DNA of 6,346 nucleotides. It comes from Clostridiales bacterium. GTDB taxonomy: Bacteria > Bacillota > Clostridia > Oscillospirales > Oscillospiraceae. The notes under the pieces are model-generated. The model worked only from the letters and a program-made list of their open reading frames with translations, was not told where the DNA came from and ran no database searches. Made by a program: the position numbers and the translations under genes. Shown in pieces: positions 1-5,811 of the stretch. The stretch spans positions 3,265 through 9,610 of the forward strand of contig JAHZEF010000087.1 in assembly GCA_019422005.1 (NCBI GenBank), in the 5' to 3' direction. Position 1 is the first letter of the stretch. Every line of letters begins with the position of its first letter.

Positions 1-487
1 AGACAACAGAGAACCGCCCGCCCCAGCGCAGCAGCCAGGCGGCGGCAGCGCAGACCTCGTCCAGAGAACAGGTCTGCTCTGAGCGCGCTGCGGCGCGCGC
101 AGAAACCGGCGCGGCGGAAGAGGCGGAAGGGAAATAGGGCGGATTGGCGACCACATGGGATATACTTCCGGCCGGCAGCAGGGAACGGATGGCCCGGAGA
201 TCGCCGGGGATCAGGGAAAAGCGGCCGTCCAGCGCATTGCGGGCGATGTTCCGGGAAGCCAGCGCGCAGGCGCGGGGCTCAAGTTCCACGCCGACCACAC
301 GGCAGCGCGCATCCCGGCCGCAGAGCAGCAGCCCCAAAATGCCGGCGCCGCATCCCAGGTCGCAGACGGAGTCTCCCGGACGCAGGCGGACAAAATCGGC
401 CAGCAGGATGGAATCCGTACTCAGCGCAAACACATCCGGGGCAGTCTGCAGCGTCAGGCCGCCCCAGAGAGATTCTATGGTGTTCAT
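1..487 (-). CDS. TrmN6/YfiC-family tRNA (adenine-N6) methyltransferase, partial (C-terminus beyond left edge)
   Basis: The leftward frame is open from the ATG at 487-485 to the window edge, giving 162 N-terminal residues. It has a class I SAM-dependent methyltransferase fold: motif I DLGCGAGILGL at residues 43-53, the acidic loop VELEPRACALASRN at 67-80, and the N6-adenine catalytic motif NPPYF at 115-119. After it come the RAAARSE segment (131-137) and CSLDEV...GGRFSVV, which resemble the TrmN6/YfiC (YabB) family. The E. coli member methylates A37 of tRNA1(Val); the substrate here is inferred, and other N6-adenine methyltransferases of this fold are possible. An AGGAG ribosome site (498-494 on this strand) lies 6 bases before the ATG. 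The gene follows the ferredoxin gene on the same strand, but a strong hairpin separates them and no promoter is visible in the short gap. Confidence 0.85.
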   Translation of the reverse strand, partial: MNTIESLWGGLTLQTAPDVFALSTDSILLADFVRLRPGDSVCDLGCGAGILGLLLCGRDARCRVVGVELEPRACALASRNIARNALDGRFSLIPGDLRAIRSLLPAGSISHVVANPPYFPSASSAAPVSARAAARSEQTCSLDEVCAAAAWLLRWGGRFSVV

Positions 488-508
488 GATATACTCCTGA
501 AAACGGAC

Positions 509-537
509 AGAGGGCCTGTGCTTGGCACAGGCCCTCT
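509..537 (-). terminator. Hairpin between ferredoxin and methyltransferase genes (terminator or attenuator)
   Basis: A perfect 12-bp GC-rich stem (509-520 with 526-537) encloses a 5-base loop. Read leftward, it begins 11 bases after the ferredoxin stop codon and is followed by GTCCGTTTTC, a short interrupted T-run. This fits an intrinsic terminator for the ferredoxin transcript. The methyltransferase ribosome site begins about 10 bases beyond the hairpin, so partial read-through would be needed for co-expression unless a promoter lies inside the ferredoxin gene. Confidence 0.75.
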
Positions 538-548
538 GCGTACACAAC

Positions 549-719
549 TCAGCCTTCGACAATTGCGTCGTTGGGGCAGACAGCGGCACAGCTGCCGCAC
601 TCAACGCACTCGTCAGCGTTGATAACGTACTTGCCGTCGCCCTCGGAAATCAGATCCATGGGACATTCGGAAACACAGGTACCGCAGTTGACGCAAGCGT
701 CAGTAATTACGTATGCCAT
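549..719 (-). CDS. 2[4Fe-4S] clostridial-type ferredoxin
   Basis: This small gene encodes a 56-residue cytoplasmic electron carrier beginning MAYVITDACVNCGTC. Two CxxCxxCxxxCP clusters are present: Cys9, 12, 15, 19 and Cys38, 41, 44, 48. Each binding motif ends in Cys-Pro, so all eight ligands for two [4Fe-4S] clusters are in place. The length matches the classical 55-60-residue clostridial ferredoxins, which carry low-potential electrons for pyruvate:ferredoxin oxidoreductase, hydrogenases and similar enzymes; the actual partners cannot be read from this window. A GGAGGTG ribosome site lies 11 bases before the ATG, a somewhat long spacing. A promoter-like element lies upstream and a strong hairpin follows the stop, so it is probably a monocistronic unit. 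Confidence 0.96.
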   Translation of the reverse strand: MAYVITDACVNCGTCVSECPMDLISEGDGKYVINADECVECGSCAAVCPNDAIVEG

Positions 720-764
720 AACTTTCTGTACACCTCCAAAATGTAGTTTCGATGTTACGGTTTC

Positions 765-792
765 ATTCTATCATGAATTTTTAAAAATGCAA
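765..792 (-). promoter_or_regulatory. Sigma-A-like promoter for the ferredoxin gene
   Basis: Read leftward, TTGCAT (792-787) and TAGAAT (770-765) are separated by 16 bases that include a T5A5 tract. The predicted start of transcription is about 40 bases before the ferredoxin ATG, leaving a short leader with the GGAGG site. It resembles the sigma-A consensus but is not a perfect match. Confidence 0.6.
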
Positions 793-892
793 TTGTTAAA
801 TACAAGAAACCGAGAAAAAAGCATCCGCTCCGGGGCGGCCGTATAAAAGCGGCAGGAATGGGAAAAATTCTCAAGGAAACGGAGGCGGAGAC

Positions 893-3250
893 GTGCATAC
901 GAACCCGATGACAAGGCCCGTGACGCAGCTGCTGCTGTGCGCACGGGCAATTGCCGGCGGCTGGGGACACAGCTATGTCGGCACGGAACATTTGCTGCTG
1001 GCCATGGCCGGCGGAGCCGACGGCGCGGCCATGGCCCTTCACCGGGAGGGCGTCTGTGCCGGGCAGCTTTGCCGGGCGCTGACGCGATGGGCCGGGCAGG
1101 GGCGCGCCGCGCCGTCGCCGCCGCAGGGGCTGACGCCGCGGGCGAGGAAACTGATCGGCGGCGCGGCCTGCGAGGCGCGGCAGACCGGGACAGGGGCGAT
1201 CTGGCCGGAGCATCTGCTGCTGGCGCTGGCGCGGGATTACAGCGCCACGGCCTCGATCCTGCTGCGTCAGTGCGGCGTCTGCATGGATGATCTGTTTACC
1301 GACGCGTATCTGGGCATCCGGTCCAGGCAGGAACTCTATGAAGGAAGAAAGCAGGTGGCGGCAACGAGACTGGTGGATCAATTTTGTGAGAATCTGGTGG
1401 AAAAAGCTCCGTCCATGGAGCCGGTGATCGGCAGGGATTTCGAAATCGACATGGTTATGCAGATCCTCTGCCGCAAACAGAAGAACAACCCGGCTCTGGT
1501 GGGCGAGCCGGGCGTGGGGAAAACCGCCATTGCGGAAGGGCTGGCGCAGCGCATTGCCATGGGCCAGGTTCCGGAACAGCTGCGGGGGAAACGGCTGCTG
1601 GCGCTGGACATGGCCAGCATGATTGCGGGGACGAAATACCGGGGCGAATTTGAAGAGCGGATCCGGGATATGATTCAGGAAATCCGACGGGCCGGGAATA
1701 TCATCCTTTTTATTGACGAGCTCCACACCATTGTGGGGGCCGGCGCGGCGGAGGGGGCGATCGACGCGTCCAATCTGATGAAGCCCGCGCTGGGCCGCGG
1801 AGAGATCCAGGTGATTGGCGCCCCGACGGTGGAGGAATACCGGAAATACATCGAGAAGGACGCGGCGCTGGAACGGAGGTTTCGCCGCGTAACGGTACCG
1901 GAACCCAGCCAGGAAGAGACAAAGCAGATTCTGAAGGGGCTGCGGCCGGGGCTGGAGCAGCATCATAAAATTCAAATCACAGACGAGGCGATTGAGGCGG
2001 CGGTGAGCCTGTCGTGCCGCTATCTGAGCGATAAATTCCTGCCGGACAAGGCGGTGGATCTGCTGGATGAGGGTGCCGCGCGGACCAAGATGGCAGGACT
2101 CCGGCGCCATGACCCGCTGGAGCAGACGCAGCGCAGCCTCAGCAAGGAGCTGGACGCGGCAATCCGGGAAAACCGCTTTGAGCGGGCGGCGGAGCTGCGG
2201 GACAAGCTGCAGAGCCTGGTGCAGCGCCAGGTCGGCGGCATGGTCCGCAGCCGGAAGGTAACAGGGCAGGATATCGCTGAAACGGTGGCGGAACGCACCG
2301 GAATCCCCATCGGGCAGCTGACCGGCAGCGAACGGCAGCGGCTGCTGCAGCTGGAGCAGGAACTGCGCAGGCATGTCATCGGCCAGGAGCATGCGGTGGA
2401 GGCGGCCGCCAGGGCGGTGCGGCGCGGGCGTTCGGGCCTGGCAGATCAGAGAAGGCCGATTGCGTCCCTGCTGTTTATGGGCCCTTCGGGCGTGGGAAAA
2501 ACGGAACTCTGCAAAGCGCTGGCGCAGGCGGTTTACGGAAGCAGGGACGCGCTGATCCGCCTGGATATGTCCGAATATATGGAAAAGCACGCCGTGTCCA
2601 GGCTGGTGGGGGCGCCTCCCGGCTATGTGGGGCACGGGGACGGCGGCGAGCTGACGGAGAAGGTCCGCCGGAGGCCGTATTCCATCGTCCTGTTTGATGA
2701 ACTGGAAAAGGCGCATCGGGACGTCTGCAGCATCCTGCTGCAGATTATGGAGGACGGCATGCTGACTGACACCATGGGGCGGACGGTCGATTTCAAAAAT
2801 ACAATGATTATCATGACGTCCAATCTGGGAAACGCCGAGCAGAGCCGCGGGGGCCTGGGATTCCTGCCGGCAGGGAAGGAGGAGCGGACCAGAGCCTGCC
2901 TGCGGGCGCATTTTCCGGCGGAGTTTCTGGGGAGAATTGACTGCATTGCGGTCTTCCATCCTCTGACGGAGGCGGATTTGACCGGGATTGCAGCCAAATT
3001 GCTGGAAGAGACGGTACAGCGTGCGCAGGAATCCGGCGTGGCGGTCCGCGTGGCGCCTGAGGCGGCGCAGAGGCTGGCGCGGGTCTGCCTGGGCAAGGAG
3101 AGCGGCGCGCGGGAACTTCGCCATATGATTCAGCGTGAAGTGGAGGATCCGCTGGCGGATCTGCTGCTGAGCGGGGGCGCGGAAGGCGCGTCGGCGGTGG
3201 TGGAGCCGGCGGAGCACGGCGTGGCGCTGCGCACATTGGGACAGGGCTGA
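893..3250 (+). CDS. clpC: ClpC-like AAA+ unfoldase (ATP-dependent Clp protease ATP-binding subunit)
   Basis: The 785-residue product has the two-ring Hsp100 layout and probably unfolds proteins for ClpP. Residues 1-140 hold two diverged Clp-N repeats (GTEHLLLAM near 30-38, WPEHLLLAL near 104-112). NBD1 has Walker A GEPGVGKT (204-211), pore-loop KYRG (248-251), Walker B ILFIDE (271-276) and arginine fingers in ERRF (327-330). A short middle segment with a UVR-like ENRFERAAELRDK (426-438) points to ClpC/ClpE rather than ClpB, which has a long M-domain. NBD2 has Walker A GPSGVGKT (530-537), pore loop GYVG (577-580), Walker B IVLFDE (598-603), sensor-1 SNLG, FLGRID arginine finger (R681) and sensor-2 GAR (738-740). 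LGF at 655-657 sits where the ClpP-binding loop lies. The GTG start has GGAGG 7 bases upstream; the next in-frame ATG (908) is much farther from it. Unlike the Bacillus operon, no ctsR, mcsA or mcsB adjoins it, and I found no CtsR operator or convincing promoter; a TATAAA at 842-847 lacks a good -35. Confidence 0.93.
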   Translation: MHTNPMTRPVTQLLLCARAIAGGWGHSYVGTEHLLLAMAGGADGAAMALHREGVCAGQLCRALTRWAGQGRAAPSPPQGLTPRARKLIGGAACEARQTGTGAIWPEHLLLALARDYSATASILLRQCGVCMDDLFTDAYLGIRSRQELYEGRKQVAATRLVDQFCENLVEKAPSMEPVIGRDFEIDMVMQILCRKQKNNPALVGEPGVGKTAIAEGLAQRIAMGQVPEQLRGKRLLALDMASMIAGTKYRGEFEERIRDMIQEIRRAGNIILFIDELHTIVGAGAAEGAIDASNLMKPALGRGEIQVIGAPTVEEYRKYIEKDAALERRFRRVTVPEPSQEETKQILKGLRPGLEQHHKIQITDEAIEAAVSLSCRYLSDKFLPDKAVDLLDEGAARTKMAGLRRHDPLEQTQRSLSKELDAAIRENRFERAAELRDKLQSLVQRQVGGMVRSRKVTGQDIAETVAERTGIPIGQLTGSERQRLLQLEQELRRHVIGQEHAVEAAARAVRRGRSGLADQRRPIASLLFMGPSGVGKTELCKALAQAVYGSRDALIRLDMSEYMEKHAVSRLVGAPPGYVGHGDGGELTEKVRRRPYSIVLFDELEKAHRDVCSILLQIMEDGMLTDTMGRTVDFKNTMIIMTSNLGNAEQSRGGLGFLPAGKEERTRACLRAHFPAEFLGRIDCIAVFHPLTEADLTGIAAKLLEETVQRAQESGVAVRVAPEAAQRLARVCLGKESGARELRHMIQREVEDPLADLLLSGGAEGASAVVEPAEHGVALRTLGQG

Positions 3251-3260
3251 GGCGGGTTCG

Positions 3261-3311
3261 ACTGCCGGCGGCAGACCGGAATGCAGGTTCCGGTCTGCCG
3301 CCGGCAGTTTT
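3261..3311 (+). terminator. Intrinsic terminator of clpC
   Basis: A perfect 21-bp inverted repeat (3261-3281 with 3288-3308) encloses a 6-base loop and runs into TTTT (3308-3311). It starts 10 bases after the clpC stop codon. The stem is very long and GC-rich while the T-run is short. It isolates clpC from the division cluster downstream. Confidence 0.88.
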
Positions 3312-3494
3312 CGGGGTTCTGATCCACACAGGGGCCTTCCTGCGCCGCGGGAGGCGGTACGGAATCCGCCGGACGGGGTACGGACGGCTTCTGCCTGCCA
3401 GGGATCCATTCCATGCCGCCCTGTCCCGGGAGATGCCGTTCTGCCCGGCGGGACGGCGCTGTGATTCCGGCCGGGCGCTTGTCCGCTTCATTCT
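3312..3494 (+). other. GC-rich intergenic stretch with no supported gene
   Basis: This stretch between the clpC terminator and the AT-rich regulatory region keeps the high GC of the genes. Open frames cross it on both strands, but none has a ribosome site with a plausible start, a recognisable domain or a natural end. Small imperfect hairpins are visible, for example GGCGG (3353-3357) with CCGCC (3366-3370), and GCCCGG (3443-3448) with CCGGGC (3471-3476). It may be decayed coding sequence or untranslated DNA; I see nothing more definite. Confidence 0.45.
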
Positions 3495-3508
3495 CGAACA
3501 TACGTTCA
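3495..3508. promoter_or_regulatory. LexA (SOS)-box-like palindrome
   Basis: CGAACATACGTTCA matches 13 of 14 positions of the Gram-positive LexA/DinR consensus CGAACRNRYGTTYG; only the last base differs. It lies about 70 bases upstream of the mraZ promoter -35, at the border between GC-rich and AT-rich DNA. No neighbouring gene is an obvious SOS target, so the match may be chance or may serve an unrecognised transcript on either strand. Confidence 0.4.
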
Positions 3509-3578
3509 AAAATAAGGAAAATAGGAGCAAACCTCCGAAAAATGCCAAATTTTTCAGTGAAAAAATCAGCGCAAGGGA

Positions 3579-3607
3579 TTGCAATCTGTGCGGCGACACT
3601 GTATAGT
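3579..3607 (+). promoter_or_regulatory. Sigma-A-like promoter of mraZ and the dcw cluster
   Basis: TTGCAA (3579-3584) and TATAGT (3602-3607) are spaced by exactly 17 bases. AT-rich DNA lies upstream and could act as an UP element. Transcription would start near 3613-3615, immediately at the first repeat of the putative MraZ operator and about 50 bases before the mraZ start codon. Confidence 0.75.
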
Positions 3608-3615
3608 ATAGATAA

Positions 3616-3662
3616 GTGGAGTGAAATGGAGTAAGTTTGCAGTAAAGTGGAGCGAGGTGAGG
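3616..3662 (+). promoter_or_regulatory. Putative MraZ operator: GTGGAG-like repeats at 10-11-bp period
   Basis: Repeats start at 3616 (GTGGAG), 3626 (ATGGAG), 3637 (TTGCAG, degenerate), 3647 (GTGGAG) and 3657 (GTGAGG). Their spacings of 10, 11, 10 and 10 bp put them on one helix face. MraZ proteins are known to bind short direct repeats with about 10-bp spacing just upstream of their own gene (TGGG-type in E. coli, GTG-containing boxes in Mollicutes). The array begins at the predicted transcription start and its last slot overlaps the ribosome site, a layout suited to autorepression. Confidence 0.72.
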
Positions 3663-3665
3663 GAT

Positions 3666-4082
3666 TTGTACGGCAAATATAAGCACACGGTTGATCCGAA
3701 GGGCCGTCTGTTTGTGCCGGCCAAGCTTCGTGAAGAGCTGGGCGAATCCTTCTATGTGACACTGGGGCTGGATCACTGCCTGTCGGTCTATACCGAAGCC
3801 GGCTGGCAGAGCATCTTGGATCGATACAATGCCCTGCCGATTTCACAATCCCGAAAGATGCGTTTCCTGTTTGCCAATGCCGCCAAATGTGAGCCAGACA
3901 AGCAGGGCCGCTTTCTGATCCCGGCCGATCTGCGGCAATATGCGGGCCTGAGCCAGGAGGTCACCTTCATCGGCCAGGGCGGGCATGCGGAGATTTGGGA
4001 TTCCGCCGCGTACGAGGCGCTGGAGCAGGAGACTCTGACGCCGGAAAACCTGGCGGCCGCCATGGAGGAGCTGGGCTTCTGA
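3666..4082 (+). CDS. mraZ: MraZ, transcriptional regulator of the dcw cluster
   Basis: The 138-residue product has two swapped-hairpin AbrB-like MraZ domains, each with the family signature: DPKGRLFVPAKLR at residues 10-22 and DKQGRFLIPADLR at 78-90. MraZ forms ring-shaped oligomers that bind repeats before mraZ and control the division cluster. I chose the TTG at 3666: the N-terminus then reads MYGKYKHTVDPKGR, in register with other MraZ proteins, the length fits the family (about 140-152), and GAGGTGA (3654-3660) lies 5 bases upstream. An in-frame ATG at 3621 would add 15 residues (beginning MKWSKF), but these are only the translation of the operator repeats, lie within about 10 bases of the predicted transcription start and have no ribosome site. 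The stop codon overlaps the rsmH start. Confidence 0.95.
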   Translation: MYGKYKHTVDPKGRLFVPAKLREELGESFYVTLGLDHCLSVYTEAGWQSILDRYNALPISQSRKMRFLFANAAKCEPDKQGRFLIPADLRQYAGLSQEVTFIGQGGHAEIWDSAAYEALEQETLTPENLAAAMEELGF

Positions 4083-5014
4083 TGGAATTTCAACACGTAT
4101 CTGTTTTGCTGAACGAGTGCATGGAGGCGCTGGCCGTCCGGCCGGACGGCGTCTATCTGGACGGCACGTTGGGCGGTGCGGGGCATTCCCGGGAAATCGC
4201 GCGCCGGCTGACAAGCGGCCGGCTGATCGGTGTGGACCGGGATCCGGCGGCGCTGCGGGCGGCCGAGGCGCGTCTGGAGCCCTGGAAAGGGCGCGTGACG
4301 CTGGTTCACAGCAATTTCAGGGAAATCGACGCGATCCTTGACGGCCTGGGCCTGGAGAAGGTCGACGGCATGCTGTTCGACCTGGGCGTTTCCTCGCCGC
4401 AGCTGGATGACGGCCCGCGGGGATTTTCCTATATGATTGACGCGCCGCTGGATATGCGCATGGACAGCGGCGACAGCCTGACGGCCTGGGAGATTGTAAA
4501 CCGATGGCCGAGGGAGGAACTGCGCCGCATCCTGTTTGAGTATGGAGAAGAGCGCTATGCGCCGCTGATTGCCGCGGCGGTGGAGCGGCGGCGGGCGGAA
4601 CGGCCCATCGGGACCACATTGGAGCTGGTGGACGTCATCAAGAGCGCCATGCCGTCCCAGGCCCTGCGGGAAAAGCAGCACCCCGCCAAGCGCAGCTTTC
4701 AGGCGATCCGGATCGCGGTCAACGACGAACTGAACGCTGTCAGCGAAATGATGCGGCAGGCCATTCCGCGCCTGAAGCCCGGCGGGCGGCTGGCAGTGAT
4801 CACCTTCCATTCCCTGGAGGACCGGATTGTCAAGAACGCGATGCAGGCTGCGGCAAAAGGGTGCACCTGTCCGCCTGATTTCCCGGTCTGTGTCTGCGGA
4901 AAGTCCCCGCAGATCCGGCTGCTCAGCCGAAAGCCTGTGGTATCCGGGGCGGAGGAGCTGGAAAGGAATCCAAGGGCGCGGAGTGCGAAGCTGCGCGCGG
5001 CGGAAAAAATATAA
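4082..5014 (+). CDS. rsmH: 16S rRNA (cytosine1402-N4)-methyltransferase RsmH (MraW)
   Basis: The 310-residue product has the standard length for RsmH, which uses SAM to N4-methylate C1402 in the ribosomal P site. Signatures seen in order are the SAM loop DGTLGGAGHS (27-36), VDRD (51-54), DLGVSSPQLDD (100-110), GFS (114-116) and DMRMD (124-128). These are followed by HPAKRSFQAIRI (200-211), GGRLAVITFHSLEDRIVK (234-251) and a CTCPP...CVCG cysteine pair region (261-273). The C-terminus RNPRARSAKLRAAEK is also typical. The ATG shares its A with the mraZ TGA stop (TGATG), a sign of translational coupling; GGAGGAG (4064-4070) lies 11 bases upstream inside mraZ. A longer upstream frame exists but overlaps mraZ and has no family support. 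Confidence 0.97.
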   Translation: MEFQHVSVLLNECMEALAVRPDGVYLDGTLGGAGHSREIARRLTSGRLIGVDRDPAALRAAEARLEPWKGRVTLVHSNFREIDAILDGLGLEKVDGMLFDLGVSSPQLDDGPRGFSYMIDAPLDMRMDSGDSLTAWEIVNRWPREELRRILFEYGEERYAPLIAAAVERRRAERPIGTTLELVDVIKSAMPSQALREKQHPAKRSFQAIRIAVNDELNAVSEMMRQAIPRLKPGGRLAVITFHSLEDRIVKNAMQAAAKGCTCPPDFPVCVCGKSPQIRLLSRKPVVSGAEELERNPRARSAKLRAAEKI

Positions 5015-5019
5015 AGTGC

Positions 5020-5063
5020 TCCGGGCGCTCCGGCCCGGAATTGGGATACATCGGCGCCGATGT
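5020..5063 (+). repeat. Two small inverted repeats between rsmH and ftsL
   Basis: A 7-bp stem (5020-5026 with 5033-5039, loop 6) starts 6 bases after the rsmH stop. A perfect 16-bp palindrome, ACATCGGCGCCGATGT (5048-5063), follows. Neither has a T-run, so termination is unlikely. They may form mRNA structures that affect stability or ftsL translation, or be a protein-binding site; the function is unknown. Confidence 0.5.
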
Positions 5064-5091
5064 TCTGACGAATGAGAGGAAGGGTGTCGCA

Positions 5092-5637
5092 ATGGCAGCC
5101 AATCAGAATCGAAACAATTTATATCGTACGCCTTATCGCACCAACGGCGCGGCGGCGTATGACGTCCGCGCTTACCGCGGGAATGCGGCGCCGGAAATTC
5201 AGCATCCGCAGCTGCCGGAAGAGCGGCGGCGGCCGGTTCGGAGGGTCCGCGTCAAGGCCAGGACGGCGGTATCTCCGTTTGCTGTATTTGGCATGCTGGC
5301 GGCGGCCTGCCTGCTGGTGCTTGTGATTTTCGGATATGTGCAGCTGTATGAGGCGACGTCCCAGGCCGGCGATCTGGCCGACCAGCTGGAAAGCCTGACA
5401 CAGGAGAATCAGCTGCTGCACTCGGAGTACGAGGGGAAGATTGATCTGGCTGCCATTGAGGAACGGGCGACCAGGGATCTGGGGATGACACAGCCCACCT
5501 CCAGCCAGACGGTTTACCTGAACCTGGCCGGTTCCGACCGGGCGGAGGTTCTGCAGGAAGAGTCCTCCAATCCGCTGACAGCTGTGGTGAACGCGCTGAA
5601 GTCCAGTATGGAGAGTCTGGTGTCATACTTATCCTGA
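5092..5637 (+). CDS. ftsL: FtsL/DivIC-like cell division protein
   Basis: The 181-residue product has bitopic FtsL-like architecture. A cytoplasmic tail of about 60 residues ends in a basic patch (RRRPVRRVRVKAR, about 45-57). One transmembrane helix (about 62-85) is followed by an extracytoplasmic coiled coil (about 86-125, DLADQLESLTQENQLLHSEY). The segment IEERATRDLGM...TVYLNL (122-145) resembles the end of the FtsL/DivIC septum-initiator domain. FtsL pairs with DivIC and DivIB to activate septal peptidoglycan synthesis. Sequence alone barely separates FtsL from DivIC; its place between rsmH and a class B PBP gene favours FtsL. The ATG at 5092 is chosen because GGAAGG (5078-5083) lies 8 bases upstream; the TTG at 5041 has no such site. 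The last 50 residues extend past the usual domain and look poorly conserved in type. Confidence 0.85.
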   Translation: MAANQNRNNLYRTPYRTNGAAAYDVRAYRGNAAPEIQHPQLPEERRRPVRRVRVKARTAVSPFAVFGMLAAACLLVLVIFGYVQLYEATSQAGDLADQLESLTQENQLLHSEYEGKIDLAAIEERATRDLGMTQPTSSQTVYLNLAGSDRAEVLQEESSNPLTAVVNALKSSMESLVSYLS

Positions 5638-5668
5638 GTGAACACATATAGTATTTCGGAAGAAAATA

Positions 5669-5677
5669 TGGTACAAT
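5669..5677 (+). promoter_or_regulatory. Extended -10 promoter upstream of the PBP gene
   Basis: TGGTACAAT is a TGn-type extended -10 with hexamer TACAAT (5672-5677). The hexamer 17 bases upstream (TAGTAT, 5649-5654) is a poor -35, which an extended -10 can tolerate. Transcription would start near 5684, giving a leader of about 128 bases before the PBP start. It would allow PBP expression separate from mraZ-rsmH-ftsL. Confidence 0.5.
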
Positions 5678-5743
5678 CACCAATGTTCGGATCACAGGCA
5701 TGCCGGAGCCGGACATATGGCTTGTGCCGGGAGCACGCGATGG

Positions 5744-5774
5744 CATGGGCGGCGGGCCGGACCTTCCGCCCATG
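5744..5774 (+). other. Hairpin in the leader of the PBP gene
   Basis: CATGGGCGG (5744-5752) and CCGCCCATG (5766-5774) form a perfect 9-bp stem with a 13-base loop, followed by TTTCCGTTCC. The T-run is too weak for a confident terminator. It could be an attenuator or a leader structure upstream of the PBP ribosome site. The left arm can also pair with 5699-5704 (CATGCC with GGCATG at 5742-5747), which would disrupt this hairpin. Confidence 0.45.
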
Positions 5775-5811
5775 TTTCCGTTCCGGGGTTTGGGAAAGCG
5801 CAGGATGAACA

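Noticed and set aside
144..622. Rightward open frames across the left end
   Set aside because: They are opposite the methyltransferase and ferredoxin genes, have no domain signatures and lack ribosome sites.
793..892. CtsR operator or strong promoter before clpC
   Set aside because: No GGTCAAA-type tandem repeat is present, and the TATAAA at 842-847 has no acceptable -35 at 16-18 bases, so the clpC promoter is left unassigned.
755..3409. An 884-codon leftward open frame antisense to clpC
   Set aside because: It lies wholly opposite a gene with every Hsp100 motif, its translation is rich in Arg, Pro, Gln and His without any domain, and it runs past the clpC terminator. Long antisense frames are expected from GC-rich codon use.
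3130..3501. Leftward small gene starting at the ATG inside the SOS-like box (MFENEADK...)
   Set aside because: It has no ribosome site, its product is Pro/Arg-rich with no hydrophobic or known segment, and it ends only inside clpC antisense. The SOS-box match alone does not support a gene.
3621..3665. N-terminal extension of MraZ from the ATG at 3621
   Set aside because: The 15 residues encode the operator repeats, there is no ribosome site in front of the ATG, and MraZ proteins begin at the residue corresponding to the TTG at 3666.
3995..4081. N-terminal extension of RsmH upstream of 4082
   Set aside because: It overlaps mraZ out of frame, has no family similarity, and the ATG at 4082 is coupled to the mraZ stop and matches known RsmH N-termini.
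3788..5092. A 434-codon leftward frame antisense to mraZ and rsmH
   Set aside because: Both genes on the forward strand are secure from family motifs, and the antisense product has no recognisable feature.
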